A stretch of DNA of 64,000 bases from Stratiolaelaps scimitus (taxonomy: Eukaryota; Arthropoda; Arachnida; Mesostigmata; Laelapidae): positions 7,205,501-7,269,500 of the forward strand of contig JABWDB010000007.1 in NCBI GenBank assembly GCA_019614645.1, written 5' to 3'. Positions 11,001 through 22,112 of the stretch are shown here, piece by piece. The notes beneath the pieces are model-generated. The model was given only the letters and a program-made list of their open reading frames with translations. It ran no database searches and was not told where the DNA came from. The translations under genes were made by a program, and so were the position numbers. Each line of letters starts with the position of its first letter. Position 1 is the stretch's first letter.

Positions 11001-13153
11001 GTTTCGATTGGTACCTACATTTTGATTGATCTGATAAGCGGGCCAGCTGCATGAATACAGGATGGGTCTGCCCGTCTTATTCAGGGACGCTGTCATCAGA
11101 GGGTAGACTGGAACATACACAAATGGCTATTAGTCAACTGAGAATCGATGTCTTTGGTTAACTGCAAGCGATATCACAGCGTTGAACGAACGCTGCCGCG
11201 AACAGCTTCATCATGTTTAGTTCGCCTAATTTGTATCGCTTTTAATTTTTTCTTTTTGCTGCTAGACCTCTTCGCGAATGAAATACACATACACATAAAA
11301 GCATTTCATGAAGCAATGTTAGTTGTCCTCCAGTTGCAAGGTAGGCATGACACCTTAATTGAATAGTCTAGTCTTCGAAATAAAGGAGCCATTCGATGCA
11401 GAAGGTCATTTGTCAGATTTCTGAATGTGAAACAGTCTATACCACACAACGATAAATAGCAAGATGGCTAATCAAATACTTCGTGTCGACTGGACGATAT
11501 GACCTCATTGCCGTGAGTACTCACCGTCTGTCATGCTGTTCGCATCGAGATAACATCCGTCGAGTTTGAGCATGTCGACTCCCCAATCGGCGAAGGTCTG
11601 CGCATCAAGATCAAAGTATCCTTCGCTACCCGGATAGCCACCGCATGTCAACGTGCCGGCGTCTCCATAGATGCCAAGCTTCAAGCCTCGATCGTGCATC
11701 TGCTCGGCGGAAAGATACGACAAAAAAGTATGTCGTTAAGATTTCTGCCCATAGAAAGAACACCCAGTAAAATTTGACTCTGAATAATCGACTGTCCGAT
11801 TACGGTACTGAGGCTACTGGTTACTGGTTACTGACTTACGATAGAGATCATACGAGACGATACCGAGAACGAAGTGCTGAGTGCCTCGAAATCGCAACTA
11901 ATCGTCGGCTCTGGGCACCAAAATCGAGGTGAAGAAAAAGGCGAAGTACCTCAGAAGAATACCTGACACGGGACTAACGGGAAAGGCTCATGTCGAATTT
12001 AGGGGGCAATCGAAATCAACATGCGATTAGTAGTTGGGTATGAACATACGTATTTGGCAAGGGCGGCAATCCCTGATGGGAATCTTTCAGGATCAGCCAC
12101 AAGACGCTTCGTCACATTGTCTCGCTCATGAAGAGCCCAGCAGTCGTCGATGTTCACGTACACGTAACCTGCGTCCCGGTAGCCGTCTTCGAAGAGACGA
12201 TCCGCCATCCGCTTATACAGACCCTCACTGTTTTTTTTCCATACGTAAGCGGCCAACACCAATGAGTAAACTCGATTAGAATTGTTTTACCACCAAAAAG
12301 TTCATCTACATCATTGAAATGTCTACTTCTGTTATTATTTGCATGGCTACATAGACCAGATCGACCATTTGAGTAAGGCATACCTATGGTAATAGCTGTC
12401 GAGTAGAAATTCGTATATCTAGGGTATACGCGACGTAGAGGATGCAGGCGAAACACGTCGAATGTTTCAATAAACCGCGTTCTTATCACCATCTGATATT
12501 ATGGGCCATTCCGCAAAATATAGAAATAGACATTCAAAAGGGAAAGGGAAAGGGAAGGGAAAGGTTTTATTGGTTTATTAAAGGAGCTGCAATTTTACAA
12601 TGCTTAAGCTCTCTTATATGTCAAAAGTCGTCGAGTTCCCTGACGCTTCCAAATTGGTCAGGAGAGACAATTTACTGTTTAGTTATATGGTTTGCGAACA
12701 TGACTACGTTGTGTTTTTGTTATCAAACAGTAGACAGAATAGATCGACCGTGCTAAATGTTCATTCCTAAAGGAATTATAACATTGATGACTGTTAAGAG
12801 CAAACACACACACACGTTAATCACCAGTGATTGAATACTCGGAGAGTTACAGAGATTTCATTTCGCGGACTATTAGTAATTAGTGCCACCACAAAGCGCA
12901 CGAAGGCGAAGTGTGCGAATCTCGATTGCAGAACTTGTCAATCATACGCCAAAAAAAGATGCCGGTACGATTTGTCGTTATTGTCAACTAACCTGATGCA
13001 CTCATCGGGCTGGTCTTTGCAGTCGACATTACAGCGGTACCTTTGCCAGGATAGCCAACCCATGACAGGGGTGCGGCCTAGTCCATTCTCCAGGGCCACT
13101 GCCGTGCCGACGTAGAGGCCGACAACAACAGCAGCGGTCAGAGACAGCCTCAT
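8096..13153 (-). CDS. Alpha-N-acetylgalactosaminidase-type GH27 glycosidase, gene 2
   Basis: Seven exons on the minus strand: 13153-12993, 12227-12050, 11699-11525, 11107-11019, 10752-10591, 10281-10084, 8383-8096, giving 416 aa. Splice borders are GT/AG and phases join throughout. The ATG at 13153 opens a signal peptide ([20 protein letters not shown]). The catalytic nucleophile is Asp160 in KLDGCY and the acid/base is Asp219 in FDDINDSW. The pocket motif after Cys191 is SWPAY: Ser192 and Ala195 are the residues that mark NAGA (alpha-GalNAc) specificity, where alpha-galactosidase A has Glu and Leu. The enzyme should remove terminal alpha-GalNAc from glycoproteins and glycolipids in lysosomes or secretions. 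Length fits human NAGA (about 411 aa). The last intron (8384-10083) is long and holds a mariner relic. Exon lengths match gene 1 except exon 4. No defects are seen. Confidence 0.93.
8640..9390 (+). mobile_element. Dead mariner transposon in the last intron of NAGA-type gene 2
   Basis: Plus-strand frames, broken by shifts and stops, spell mariner transposase blocks in order: [22 protein letters not shown], a LGNARPH block, [12 protein letters not shown], then [14 protein letters not shown]. The second catalytic Asp, usually in DNARPH, is Gly here, and the frame changes at least three times, so the copy cannot be active. It lies antisense inside intron 8384-10083. I did not find clear terminal inverted repeats. 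Confidence 0.88.
12541..12620 (-). repeat. SINE family 1, 5'-truncated tail in intron 1 of gene 2
   Basis: Only the conserved 3' half remains: GAGAGCTTAAGCATTG, TTGCAGCTCC, AATAAACC and a CCTTTCCC-type simple tail. The tRNA-like head is missing, as expected from 5' truncation during target-primed insertion. Confidence 0.85.
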
Positions 13154-16097
13154 CTTGGGGGCCGTGCGTCAAGCGTCGTTCGTTCTAGGCGAAATTTACA
13201 AGTCTGCACAAGCGACGATGAAGCGTGGTAAGCACCGTTACCACTGAGGCGACGAAATGCTAGTCACGAATTCAACCCGGCAACTGAACGGACTACTGCA
13301 AACGGCGACGGACCTATAACCGCGCTCGAACGCTGCAATCAATGGGCGTACTGCTAATGATTAATTATTATTAAGTAGCAGGCAACAAGCAGCAGCAGCG
13401 GTGAAAGGATTACGACTTATATCCAGTATCGTATCAACCTATTATACCTTACATTTCCAAGCCGATAGTGGGATTAGCTGAGCCTGTATCCAACTGAGCA
13501 CTCTCCTGCAAAATCTCGAAAGCAATACAGAATAACACCGTGGCGAATCCTAGGCGCCGTTGTCGTTTTACCCTGCTGGGTTATCGGTAACGTCCCCCCA
13601 TTACTATACAGGGTGATACGTCAGTCTTAGAAAGAAAAAAAAAATTCGAATTCACTGAATAGAATGCCGGCATTCATTGAATAGTGTTAGCCGATATAAG
13701 GAGACCAATCGGAATGTAATTTAAAGAACAGTTATCGCTAAGTGATTTGGCGTAGCACAAAGGCGTGTAGACTTTCGTCAGCTGTCACATCGCTTCGTGA
13801 AAATTCGTCCAGACGTCCAACTACGATTGGTTAATGCACAACTTAAATCATATAGTAAAAATGATGTATGTAGTCATTGATTGGAAATTACTGTAGATTT
13901 CATAACCGCCATCTGGACAAATCAGATCTTATCCGCTTCGCTACAGTGATCGTGTGCACTATTATCATTAGCGTGCGAATTACTAATTAATCAGCAAACT
14001 AGCGTAGCAAATTACGAAGATAATTTCTGTTTCGTGTATGCCTATACTAGTTTGGATGTCACGCGCCGTATTGTTATGCCATATTCATGTCACGTGCGAT
14101 GCCCTGCATCCAACCAAGACGCCTATGCCTCTTCGGAAGGCCAGCGTCAAGTGTCGAAACGTCCGTATAATCCCTTATCGTGAAATGTAGGTCACTGCTT
14201 TACGAGGGCATTCAACTTCATGGAGCTCGTATACTTATGGACAACGTCTCACCCTGTAGAATAGATGGCATACGGTTTCTATTTGACCGCAACCGCTTGG
14301 ATAGCTTAGCCGCTTAATGTACTGCGGCACACTACTGCTATTTCTACATAGTTTCATAGTAAACGACGATAAACCATAATTGTATAGATCGCTTAATATA
14401 CGCGTGCTACGTGGCCTTATTATGTTTGTACATGACACAGTTGAGCGAGCACTGTCTAGTCCAGTGAGTATGTTCCGTCCGAGTCTCCATGACTATTATG
14501 GGCCACACCCGTTGACGATTCGCTCCGTTCTCGATTATCGCGGGCCAATTTGAGCCGGTTGTAAGACGCCTCAGTCCCGGTCACCTCCGCCTTCTGTTCC
14601 ATCTATGGGTTTTCATCCATTCTACTTCTAATCATATCTCTCTTCTCTTTAATATGTCTGCCTAACCACAGTGGCCAGGATCTCCGCCGACCACAAGACG
14701 GGCCAATATGATATTGAAAGCACAGTAGCCTCGGTGTTTACGAGGATAACGTTGAGGCTAAGAACGCTATCTCGTTCACGCGAAGCCCGTTGACGCACAT
14801 GACGAGTGCACGTAAAAAAAGCGTTTTTATGAAACGCTCTCGGATTTCCGGGATGCAACATGCCACAAGATATGTCATGCAGGGATGTTTTAGATACGAC
14901 AGGTGTCAATTCGCATTTCAAATGAATTCGATTTTATTTCTTTATTTCTATCATTTACATATTTTGTCGAAGTTTCATCCTTTTGAAGTAATTTGATTTT
15001 TTGTCAAAGCCTTATCCGCAGACTCGAAAACGAGCTGAAGCTGGGCCAGCGTTTGTTTGTTCGTTATACACAGCCCGGTGTGTATTTTGTTCAGGTATGT
15101 GCAGGTGTGGTCAGATCAGATCTCACCTGACTCCGGCACGAACACAGAAGAAAACAATAATGATGGATGAGCTTTTTTAGCAACGGGTTCTGCTCTAGCT
15201 AATGAACAGGCAAACAGAAAATGACGTCAAAGGACGCCGGCATTGTGTTGCCATGAACGTATCCAGTCGCGCTACCAAGTTGCAACTTCCCGGATCGATC
15301 GTTAGGAACCGCTCATTGTTGTCGTCCTGAGTTGGCCGTCGAGGGTTTTGTCAGCTTCGAATCGTTCTCATTGAGGATCTTCAATAAGCCTTTCATACGA
15401 ATCGGATATTTCATCTCGATGAGCACTCGACAACGCCTAGATATATGCGAGAGAAAAGAAACAAGCTTAAGCGGTCTACTCCAAGAAGAGTTGTGGTGAT
15501 GTCATCTCTCAGGCCGTCTGGTTATGGCGAACATGGATATCTTCGTAGGAATGATATACTAGAGATATGCCAGTCGTCTGTCCCCTGCCTGATTATTAAC
15601 TAAATTCTATGTTTTCAATAATCAATAACAAATAGCTTCGAGTACGCGATTTAGCCTATCTAGTGGAAGTGCCGTGCTGTCGAGACGGCTGTATGGCCGG
15701 CTCCATTTTCTAACCCTTTACGAACGACCCACGCCTGTGTTTCTATAAGAGACACGCGTTTTCACAAGGTCACAAGAGCACAGTGTATAGAATTTGAATC
15801 CATGAAGTCAGCTGAGATGTAGCCGTACAGGTAATGCATAAAGACCAGTCAGCGAAAGGTTAGATCACTTATTCGACTCTGTATTGCAACACCCTATGGC
15901 CCCGAGTAGATTGTGTACCACCGGCTCGAATCGTTAAACTCAAGATATCACAGCCACTAATTATTAACAACATTTTTAAAACACACAACAAAATGACGTA
16001 AATGGTAGAGCAGAAACGATTTGCCGCGGAGTTCGGCCAGTAACGTGAAAATCGGATGAACCCGTTAAATCGCACCGGCGTTTGACAGCGTTTACGG
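13154..16097. other. Long intergenic stretch, no gene recognised
   Basis: The left 300 bases should contain the 5' UTR and promoter of NAGA-type gene 2; a TATAAG-like motif is present on the minus strand near 13419. Short frames at 14235-14438 and 14649-14996 overlap on both strands and show no family motif. I see no RNA gene, transposase or long repeat in the rest. Confidence 0.4.
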
Positions 16098-19000
16098 TCA
16101 TTGAAACCATTCATTCGTCTCTCGATGGACGATACGCACCTCACTGTTATGCCGAATGTGGACGACGTAATCGGCGAAGTCGTCGCCGTTAGCTTCAATC
16201 AGAGCGACCACTTGTTGCTCGAGAGGCTCTGCTCCCGCGGGTATTACCTGCGACAGCGTTCGTTCGTGTGTTATAGAGTTCTGCAAGTATTCGGTGGGTG
16301 CTTAGCGCGATAGGACAATGGGATAGAATATATCTACCTCTACAGGTTGGCACTGCCTGAAGCTACGTTTGAATTGCTTGCAATATCTTTGTGGGTAACT
16401 CTGCACTCGAGCTCTAATCTGAGGATTAACTCGACCATACAAATATTGTAATTATAACAACTGAGCCCAGAGCTGGTTGCGTAGCTTGTCGAAAACGTAA
16501 GTTACAAGAACAGGCTGCGTAAGTGTTCATTCTCGACGACATTCGAAGACACATTGAGAGACAGCACAGATGGTCAGATTCGTCCAGATGATCAAGGTAC
16601 TAAAACTGTCTTTCGAGCTGATCCTCAGCTGTTCCCCTATCGACAGGCCTCAGCTCTTAACCTTTAGGTATTACTATGAGGACCTGTCGGGGCCACCTTT
16701 GCTTATTCTCTGTCTTACTCGTACCTGACAAGAATCTTCAGATAAAGAAAAATAAAAAGAAAACGCGTGTGTGTTGGGTTCAAATCCTGTCAGACGCGGA
16801 GAATCTTTGATCAAGGTACTAAGCATATTCCATATAATGTTATTATAGATGAAAATTATTATTATTATTATTATTATTATTACTCTGAGCGTAAGTGTGA
16901 ACATATCTAACACAGTTTTGTGCAGACCCGCTGTCGAATCTCTACATTTGGCGATCTGCGCGCGATCTGTCGAATCTCTTCATTTAGCGATCTGGGCATT
17001 CGAGGTTTAGACATCCGAGTACCACGCGCGTGCCGGCAATGAAACGGACTTTTTTTTTCTATATTTTTTGAGAGGAGGATATTTTCTTCAAACGCACGGA
17101 CACCACGAAAGACATTCCAATCTCCATGAAAGTGGGCCGATCCAGTGCAGGGGGAGTTGACGTGGATGACAAAACGCCTCTGCCTGCTAAAACCATCCTT
17201 TACCGAGATTTTCCATACAATGAAACGAACGTAGTACAGCGGAGATGAACTGTAACATATTTTTACAAGGCAGAGCTTAGAGAGTACACGCTCTCCGACT
17301 GCTTTGATCGAATTCCACAATATTCCTATCTCCCATCTATCCCATCTATTACAGAATGCCGTTCTATCGATGCTGTCATCCATAGGTTAGGCGAACTGCC
17401 CCCTCGTTTCCCAAAGATGCTAGTGAATTTTCAATTTAGTGCTCCTTTAATCTAGCGAATACTGTATGCGTATATATATATATATATACACCCTATGACT
17501 TTTATTCATTCTGGGTTCCGGCTATTTCAATTATGTTTAAACGGGGCTATTCATATCATCATGTATAACTCTGACCGAGCACTGTATCTCGGTACAGCCA
17601 GCGGGAGTGGGGTTCGTCTTATGAAGTAATGCTGAAAGTGGTTGTACCGTGGACTGAGTTAAATGTTTAAGGGGGTGAGTAAGCCCGAAAATTTTACAGC
17701 CAGATCTAAAACGTGTGCAAAATGATACTGCGATAATAACAACGAGGCGACACCCATCTATCCCATTTTTTGTGAGGGTTTTTTTTTCTGGGACTACGAA
17801 CTGAAGCAGATTATAAATACCTGAGATTTGATAAATCGTGCTGTCATTTTGTTATTCTTACCATTATTATTGTTGTTGTGTTGATTTAACTAAATATTTC
17901 TCTTTATCTATATGAAAAAAATGTGTTCGTCCCATAAAACAAAATAACAGCGGTTTAGTCATACTGTGGTGGCAAACAATTTTGTTTAGAATCTCGCCTA
18001 CCGTAATTGCGCATCGGTCACCGACTCCCTGCTCCATCTGTTTAGCGATGTAATGGACCGCAGGGAACAGCTTCGGCACGAGAACGAGAACAGTGACCTG
18101 CCGGTAAACGCCGGACTTGGCGATGCGAGCAAGACGTTTACAAAGTTCTTCTAGGGCATGTTTAATTGCTATACGACATCTCGATTTAGCGGGCGGTGGA
18201 CCTGGATTCAGAAGGAGCGCCCACTGTGCTGAAAATAAATCGGCGTCATACAAGCTACGTTCGGGGCGTGCGGTAAGCGTGACCTGCTTATCGGCGGGGA
18301 CACGTTCCAGCCTAAGAAAAATCGACAAATAACTTTAGCTACGCGATTCTGTAATAGTTGGTGGCGAAAGAGAATTGAATGCAAAAATGGTAACCAAACC
18401 AATTGTCAGCTGTCAACGAGACCTGTAAGGAATTCGAGCGTTTAGCCACATGGTGTAAACGACGGTCATAAAAATCGAAGCTGCTATCATCTTATAATTC
18501 AGACACACTATGATAATAATAATAATAGTAATAATAATAATGATAATAACAAAAATAATGATAACAATAATAATAATTATTTTCATTGCACACAGGGTTC
18601 TTGCTTATAATATATTATATTAAATGATTCACACTCCAAATATTGAAATTAGAGTAGGATAGTGTTTTATAAATAGCCAATTTTCTGTTACATAGTACAA
18701 TGGACGACATGTTGATAAATTACTAAAGGGTGACAATTACTCCGACCGTCACAAATGGCCAATCTACCTTGTGATTAGGGTTGCTAGGCTTTCGCTTACG
18801 AACGCAGTACGAGCAACTGGGGGTTGGTATTTCGACGGAAGATCAGACTCCGTTGTCAACGAGCCGCAGATATTTTCAGGCCACGGTTCTATTCCCGGAG
18901 GAAGGAGCACACCGTCGTATACGCGTTGCCTATGTCCGATCGGCGTCCTGGTCGAAGGCACCAAAAGTACGCCGTCCTCGTTCAGCATCTCCCACGATGG

Positions 19001-21527
19001 TGGTTCGCTGAAGAACTTGCATGGAACGTGTCGATGGCGTAGTTCCTCCGATAGACGATAATGTTCGCTAATCCGAGCCGAAGGAAACACCACGATCATG
19101 TTTCGTCCGCGGACGTGACCGGCCAATTGCTCGAGGAACGTGCGTGGGAGATTGGCCGGCAGCGAGGCCCAGGCGGGTCGTCCAGCGGGAAGTTCGTCAG
19201 TTGGCGTAGGCCACGCTGTAAGTAGTGCCCGAGTGCATACTCCGGCGCATAACAGCTGAAGAAGTAGTTTTCGTTCAGTGCCTGCCGGTGTGGCGTCTAA
19301 ACGGAGTCGAATCGACTCCATCGGGAAGGGCTGAAGTCCCTGTGGAAACGGGGGCGGGTCATTCAGCTTGCGTGCGGCTGCCTCATACAAGTATCGAAAT
19401 TTGCCGAAGTGTTTTCGTTCTTCGTCGTCGAGTCGGATGTCAATGATGAAATTGGGCTCCAATGGCGACCTGTGCAACTCTGCAGTTGGCTTAGGACACG
19501 ACACATCCAGGACCCCAGGAGGCTCGGGCGTGTCTGGGAACTCTATTGGTCCACATTCAGGTGCTGCGCTCGTCTCTTGAAGCGCGTCTTTATTGACGAT
19601 GCAACACTTATGCGCTGCTTTACTGTCGCGAAGCTGGAAATAAGAATAAATTATACTTTTCTGAATACATAATATTATAGTGTGGCCTTGTTTCCACTTC
19701 TAAAGGTTTTTATCTATTTCAGTTCGAAACGTGTCATGGCGATTACGTTAAGTATTAATGCAGTTGTTCTGATGTTCCTCTGATACGATTAACGCTTGAA
19801 TTCATGTCTCGCGTGAGAAAAATACACCATCATTTCATGAACATAAGCCCCAGGACAGAGTCGACCTATTTAACGACGTTCTCTGTCACCGCTTAGCCCA
19901 TAATTGTATGGCAGCTGGGTACAACATATATACGTGTTATACGTATATATATATATACATTATATACGTGTCCGTATATAATGACTCTCTCTATAATTAA
20001 GTATTTCTCGCAATGTGATAATCGACGTAAAACTTGGATATTCATCTAACGGGGAGAAATCCCATATACATGCACTATTTTGAATTAAAAATGTCCTTAC
20101 TTATTTCTGTCCCCAGATATATCCATATATGTACTACTACTACTACCACAAGAAAACAGAATTAGGTAAAAGTTTACTTTAGTTACCGATAGAGTTCCCA
20201 AGTCCAAACCTGGTGGCTGGAACTTCACGGGGTTCCGATTGACTACACGATCGATCCTAGCTCGTTTAGCCTTTGAAACTGTGTTGCGGGCGAGCTCATT
20301 ATCGATTCGCCGTGAAACAACTGGAATCGTCTTCGCTTTGTAGCTGACCTTTGAAGTTCCCTGATGCTGCTGTAACCGTCCCACGATGGAGTCTGGTCCC
20401 GATGTAGGTTGTTTGCCCTTCGGAGATTTTGGAACCTCCTGTTGCTCGTCAGGTTCGTCGAAGTAGCGCGATGCCAAACGTGTGTATGCAGCGTGTGGAT
20501 CTTCAGACGGCAATGTTGACCCGTCAGTTCCACTTTGAATCACCAACGATTCAGTCGAATTTAGCTGACCACCGGAAATTGCCAACTGCTGCCGTCGACC
20601 TGATGTCGATGGCTGATACACGGATCGAGTGCTGAAGGAAAGCGTCGACGATGACCCATTAGAAAGAGAGTCCTGCGGACGCCGGCTCGTAACTGATGAT
20701 AGCAATCGAGGCCGTGTCGTTCGATGGTACGTTACGAGATCCTCCAATAACATTCGGGGTTGCGTTTGCTGTGCCGCCTCAACAGAATCAAGTTGAATAG
20801 TGTTGGTGATAACGCCAGTTGCTCCAAGGCTCAAGTGTTTATCGCCATTCCGTCCAGGGACCACCTGGTCGTTTGAGCTGCCCGACGTTTCTAAGGCCAT
20901 CAAGACGATATAGTGAGTAAGATTTTTATGATAAGCACTTAATTTTCAGTGGGTTTTTATTGTTTTGACAAGGCTTTGCCTGTGCATCGGCATTTTGTGA
21001 TGAATTCTGCCGATTTGGTATTTTTGTTCTAATCTACGAATCGTCTAGAAACAAGAAATCGATGTTCTATACAAATTCAATTGAAAGCGACCCGCCGAGC
21101 CGAAATCCTGTCGTCGAATCTATATCGAAAAAATGAGGTACTCGATGATTTTGGGGTACGTGGCCTTCAATTTAAGAAGCTAATGAGCGATCGCACCAAG
21201 GAACGGGTGTCGGTCTGAAACCCCTCTCTATATCTGGTCAGGTTTATGCACTCGCAGTGTCTATCCTGTGCCGTCTAGTCTATGCGTGTTTGGCCTATAG
21301 ACATCATTGTTTATTCAAGTATTTTTCGTAGCGCAAAATGCGAGGAGTGACAGCGCTCTACTGTTTGACGAACAATATCACTCACCACTGTGGGGGGGCG
21401 TCATTCGAATGTCTAGTTCATCCTCGGAGACCTCCTCTTCATACCAGTAATCTTGTTCAAGGATATCCTTTGGTCGAGTTCGACGTTCCGGAATTCTGGC
21501 TGCCTCGCCGGCCAGAAAACCGGCCAT
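16098..21527 (-). CDS. Unrecognised five-exon gene, 734-aa protein
   Basis: Exons on the minus strand: 21538-21386 (ATG at 21527), 20890-20187, 19633-18768, 18311-18002, 16280-16098. Each junction is GT/AG and the phases (1, 0, 2, 0) agree, giving one 734-aa frame. The N-terminal 48 residues are charged and acidic (MAGFLAGEAARIPERR..., then YWYEEEVSEDELD). Residues 50-280 are Ser/Thr/Gln-rich and probably disordered, with a basic patch (SKAKRARIDR) that could be a nuclear signal. From about 330 onward the sequence looks globular, with a block PNFIIDIRLDDEER, a Leu-rich helix region and a C-terminus ending NEWFQ. There is no signal peptide or membrane segment. I do not recognise the family. 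The model could lack further upstream exons, because the first exon begins at a good acceptor; the retroposon in its last intron is not part of it. Confidence 0.72.
16854..16885. repeat. (ATT)n microsatellite
   Basis: A run of ATT trinucleotides in the last intron of the 734-aa gene. Confidence 0.85.
17047..17217 (-). mobile_element. Small poly(A)-tailed retroposon, copy 1
   Basis: The insert is bounded by a 10-base direct repeat CAATGAAACG at 17037-17046 and 17218-17227, a target-site duplication. Read on the minus strand it ends in an A-rich tail (the T run at 17050-17058 on the plus strand). The central 120 bases recur at 55634-55782 and, with an internal deletion, at 42667-42750. It has no tRNA-like boxes. 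It also explains a long open frame at 16907-17383 that is probably not a gene. Confidence 0.8.
17471..17489. repeat. (TA)n microsatellite
   Basis: Short TA run in the last intron of the 734-aa gene. Confidence 0.8.
17603..17665 (+). repeat. SINE family 2, 3' fragment
   Basis: The segment GTCTTATGAAGTAATGC followed by GGTTGTACCGTGGA matches the 3' half of family 2 copies at 56876-57030 and 52600-52745 (those are on the minus strand). The tRNA-like head is absent. Confidence 0.65.
18508..18585. repeat. (ATA/ATG)n AT-rich simple repeat
   Basis: An imperfect array of AAT/ATA and GAT/AAT units, in the intron between exons 3 and 4 of the 734-aa gene model. Confidence 0.8.
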
Positions 21528-21656
21528 TATCGCCAATTCTGAAAATGTTACTATCTATAAAATGCAGGAAACTCAAGAGTTCACTCAGCGAATGTAGACT
21601 TACCAAAACATAATAGTTCTTGGAAGCCACACGCTATAACTAAAAATGAACTTTTC

Positions 21657-21712
21657 GGGCCGACTCATAGCCGTAAATGCTTAACGTCCACGTTATAACC
21701 ACCTTCAGCGAT
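21657..21712 (-). repeat. SINE family 2, short 3' fragment
   Basis: Plus-strand GACTCATAGCC, TTAACGTCCACG and a following pyrimidine-rich segment line up with the 3' end of the copy at 56876-57030. It is diverged and short. Confidence 0.45.
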
Positions 21713-22089
21713 TCTAACGGTATTCTCTTTAGAAGAATGCAGTTAGACACGTTGAACAGCATTATTCGTTATCGTTATTATTGCGATATGTTTCGGGTGC
21801 AATATGTACTATACTCGTGGCAGAGTAAATATCTCCAAGCATAAGTGGCTTAAAACAAACCTTCTATTCGGGCTACCGTTGGGAGGGTCATACATTCGCC
21901 AAGATAATAAACATTTAGAAAAAAAGGGACCCAGTAACAGGCACCGAATGAAGACGACATCGTATTCGTTTCAGGGGTCAGCTTCAATAGACAGCGTAGC
22001 ATTGGTATTGAGGGATTCTCCTCGAATTTCAGAATTACTCAAGTCGAGTGTGTAGCGAATGTATATATAGTCGATGAATAGCGAATGTA

Positions 22090-22112
22090 TATATATATAT
22101 ATATATATATAA
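22090..22112. repeat. (TA)n microsatellite
   Basis: TA run preceded by an imperfect duplicate of GCGAATGTATATATA. Confidence 0.85.

Noticed and set aside
16907..17383. A 158-aa minus-strand open frame that looks like a gene
   Set aside because: It runs straight through the poly(A)-tailed retroposon and its target-site duplications, and shares no frame continuity with the exons of the surrounding gene.
20898..20900. Start of the 734-aa gene at the ATG at 20900
   Set aside because: An acceptor TTAG just downstream joins in phase to an upstream coding exon at 21386-21538 with a good donor and a better start at 21527.
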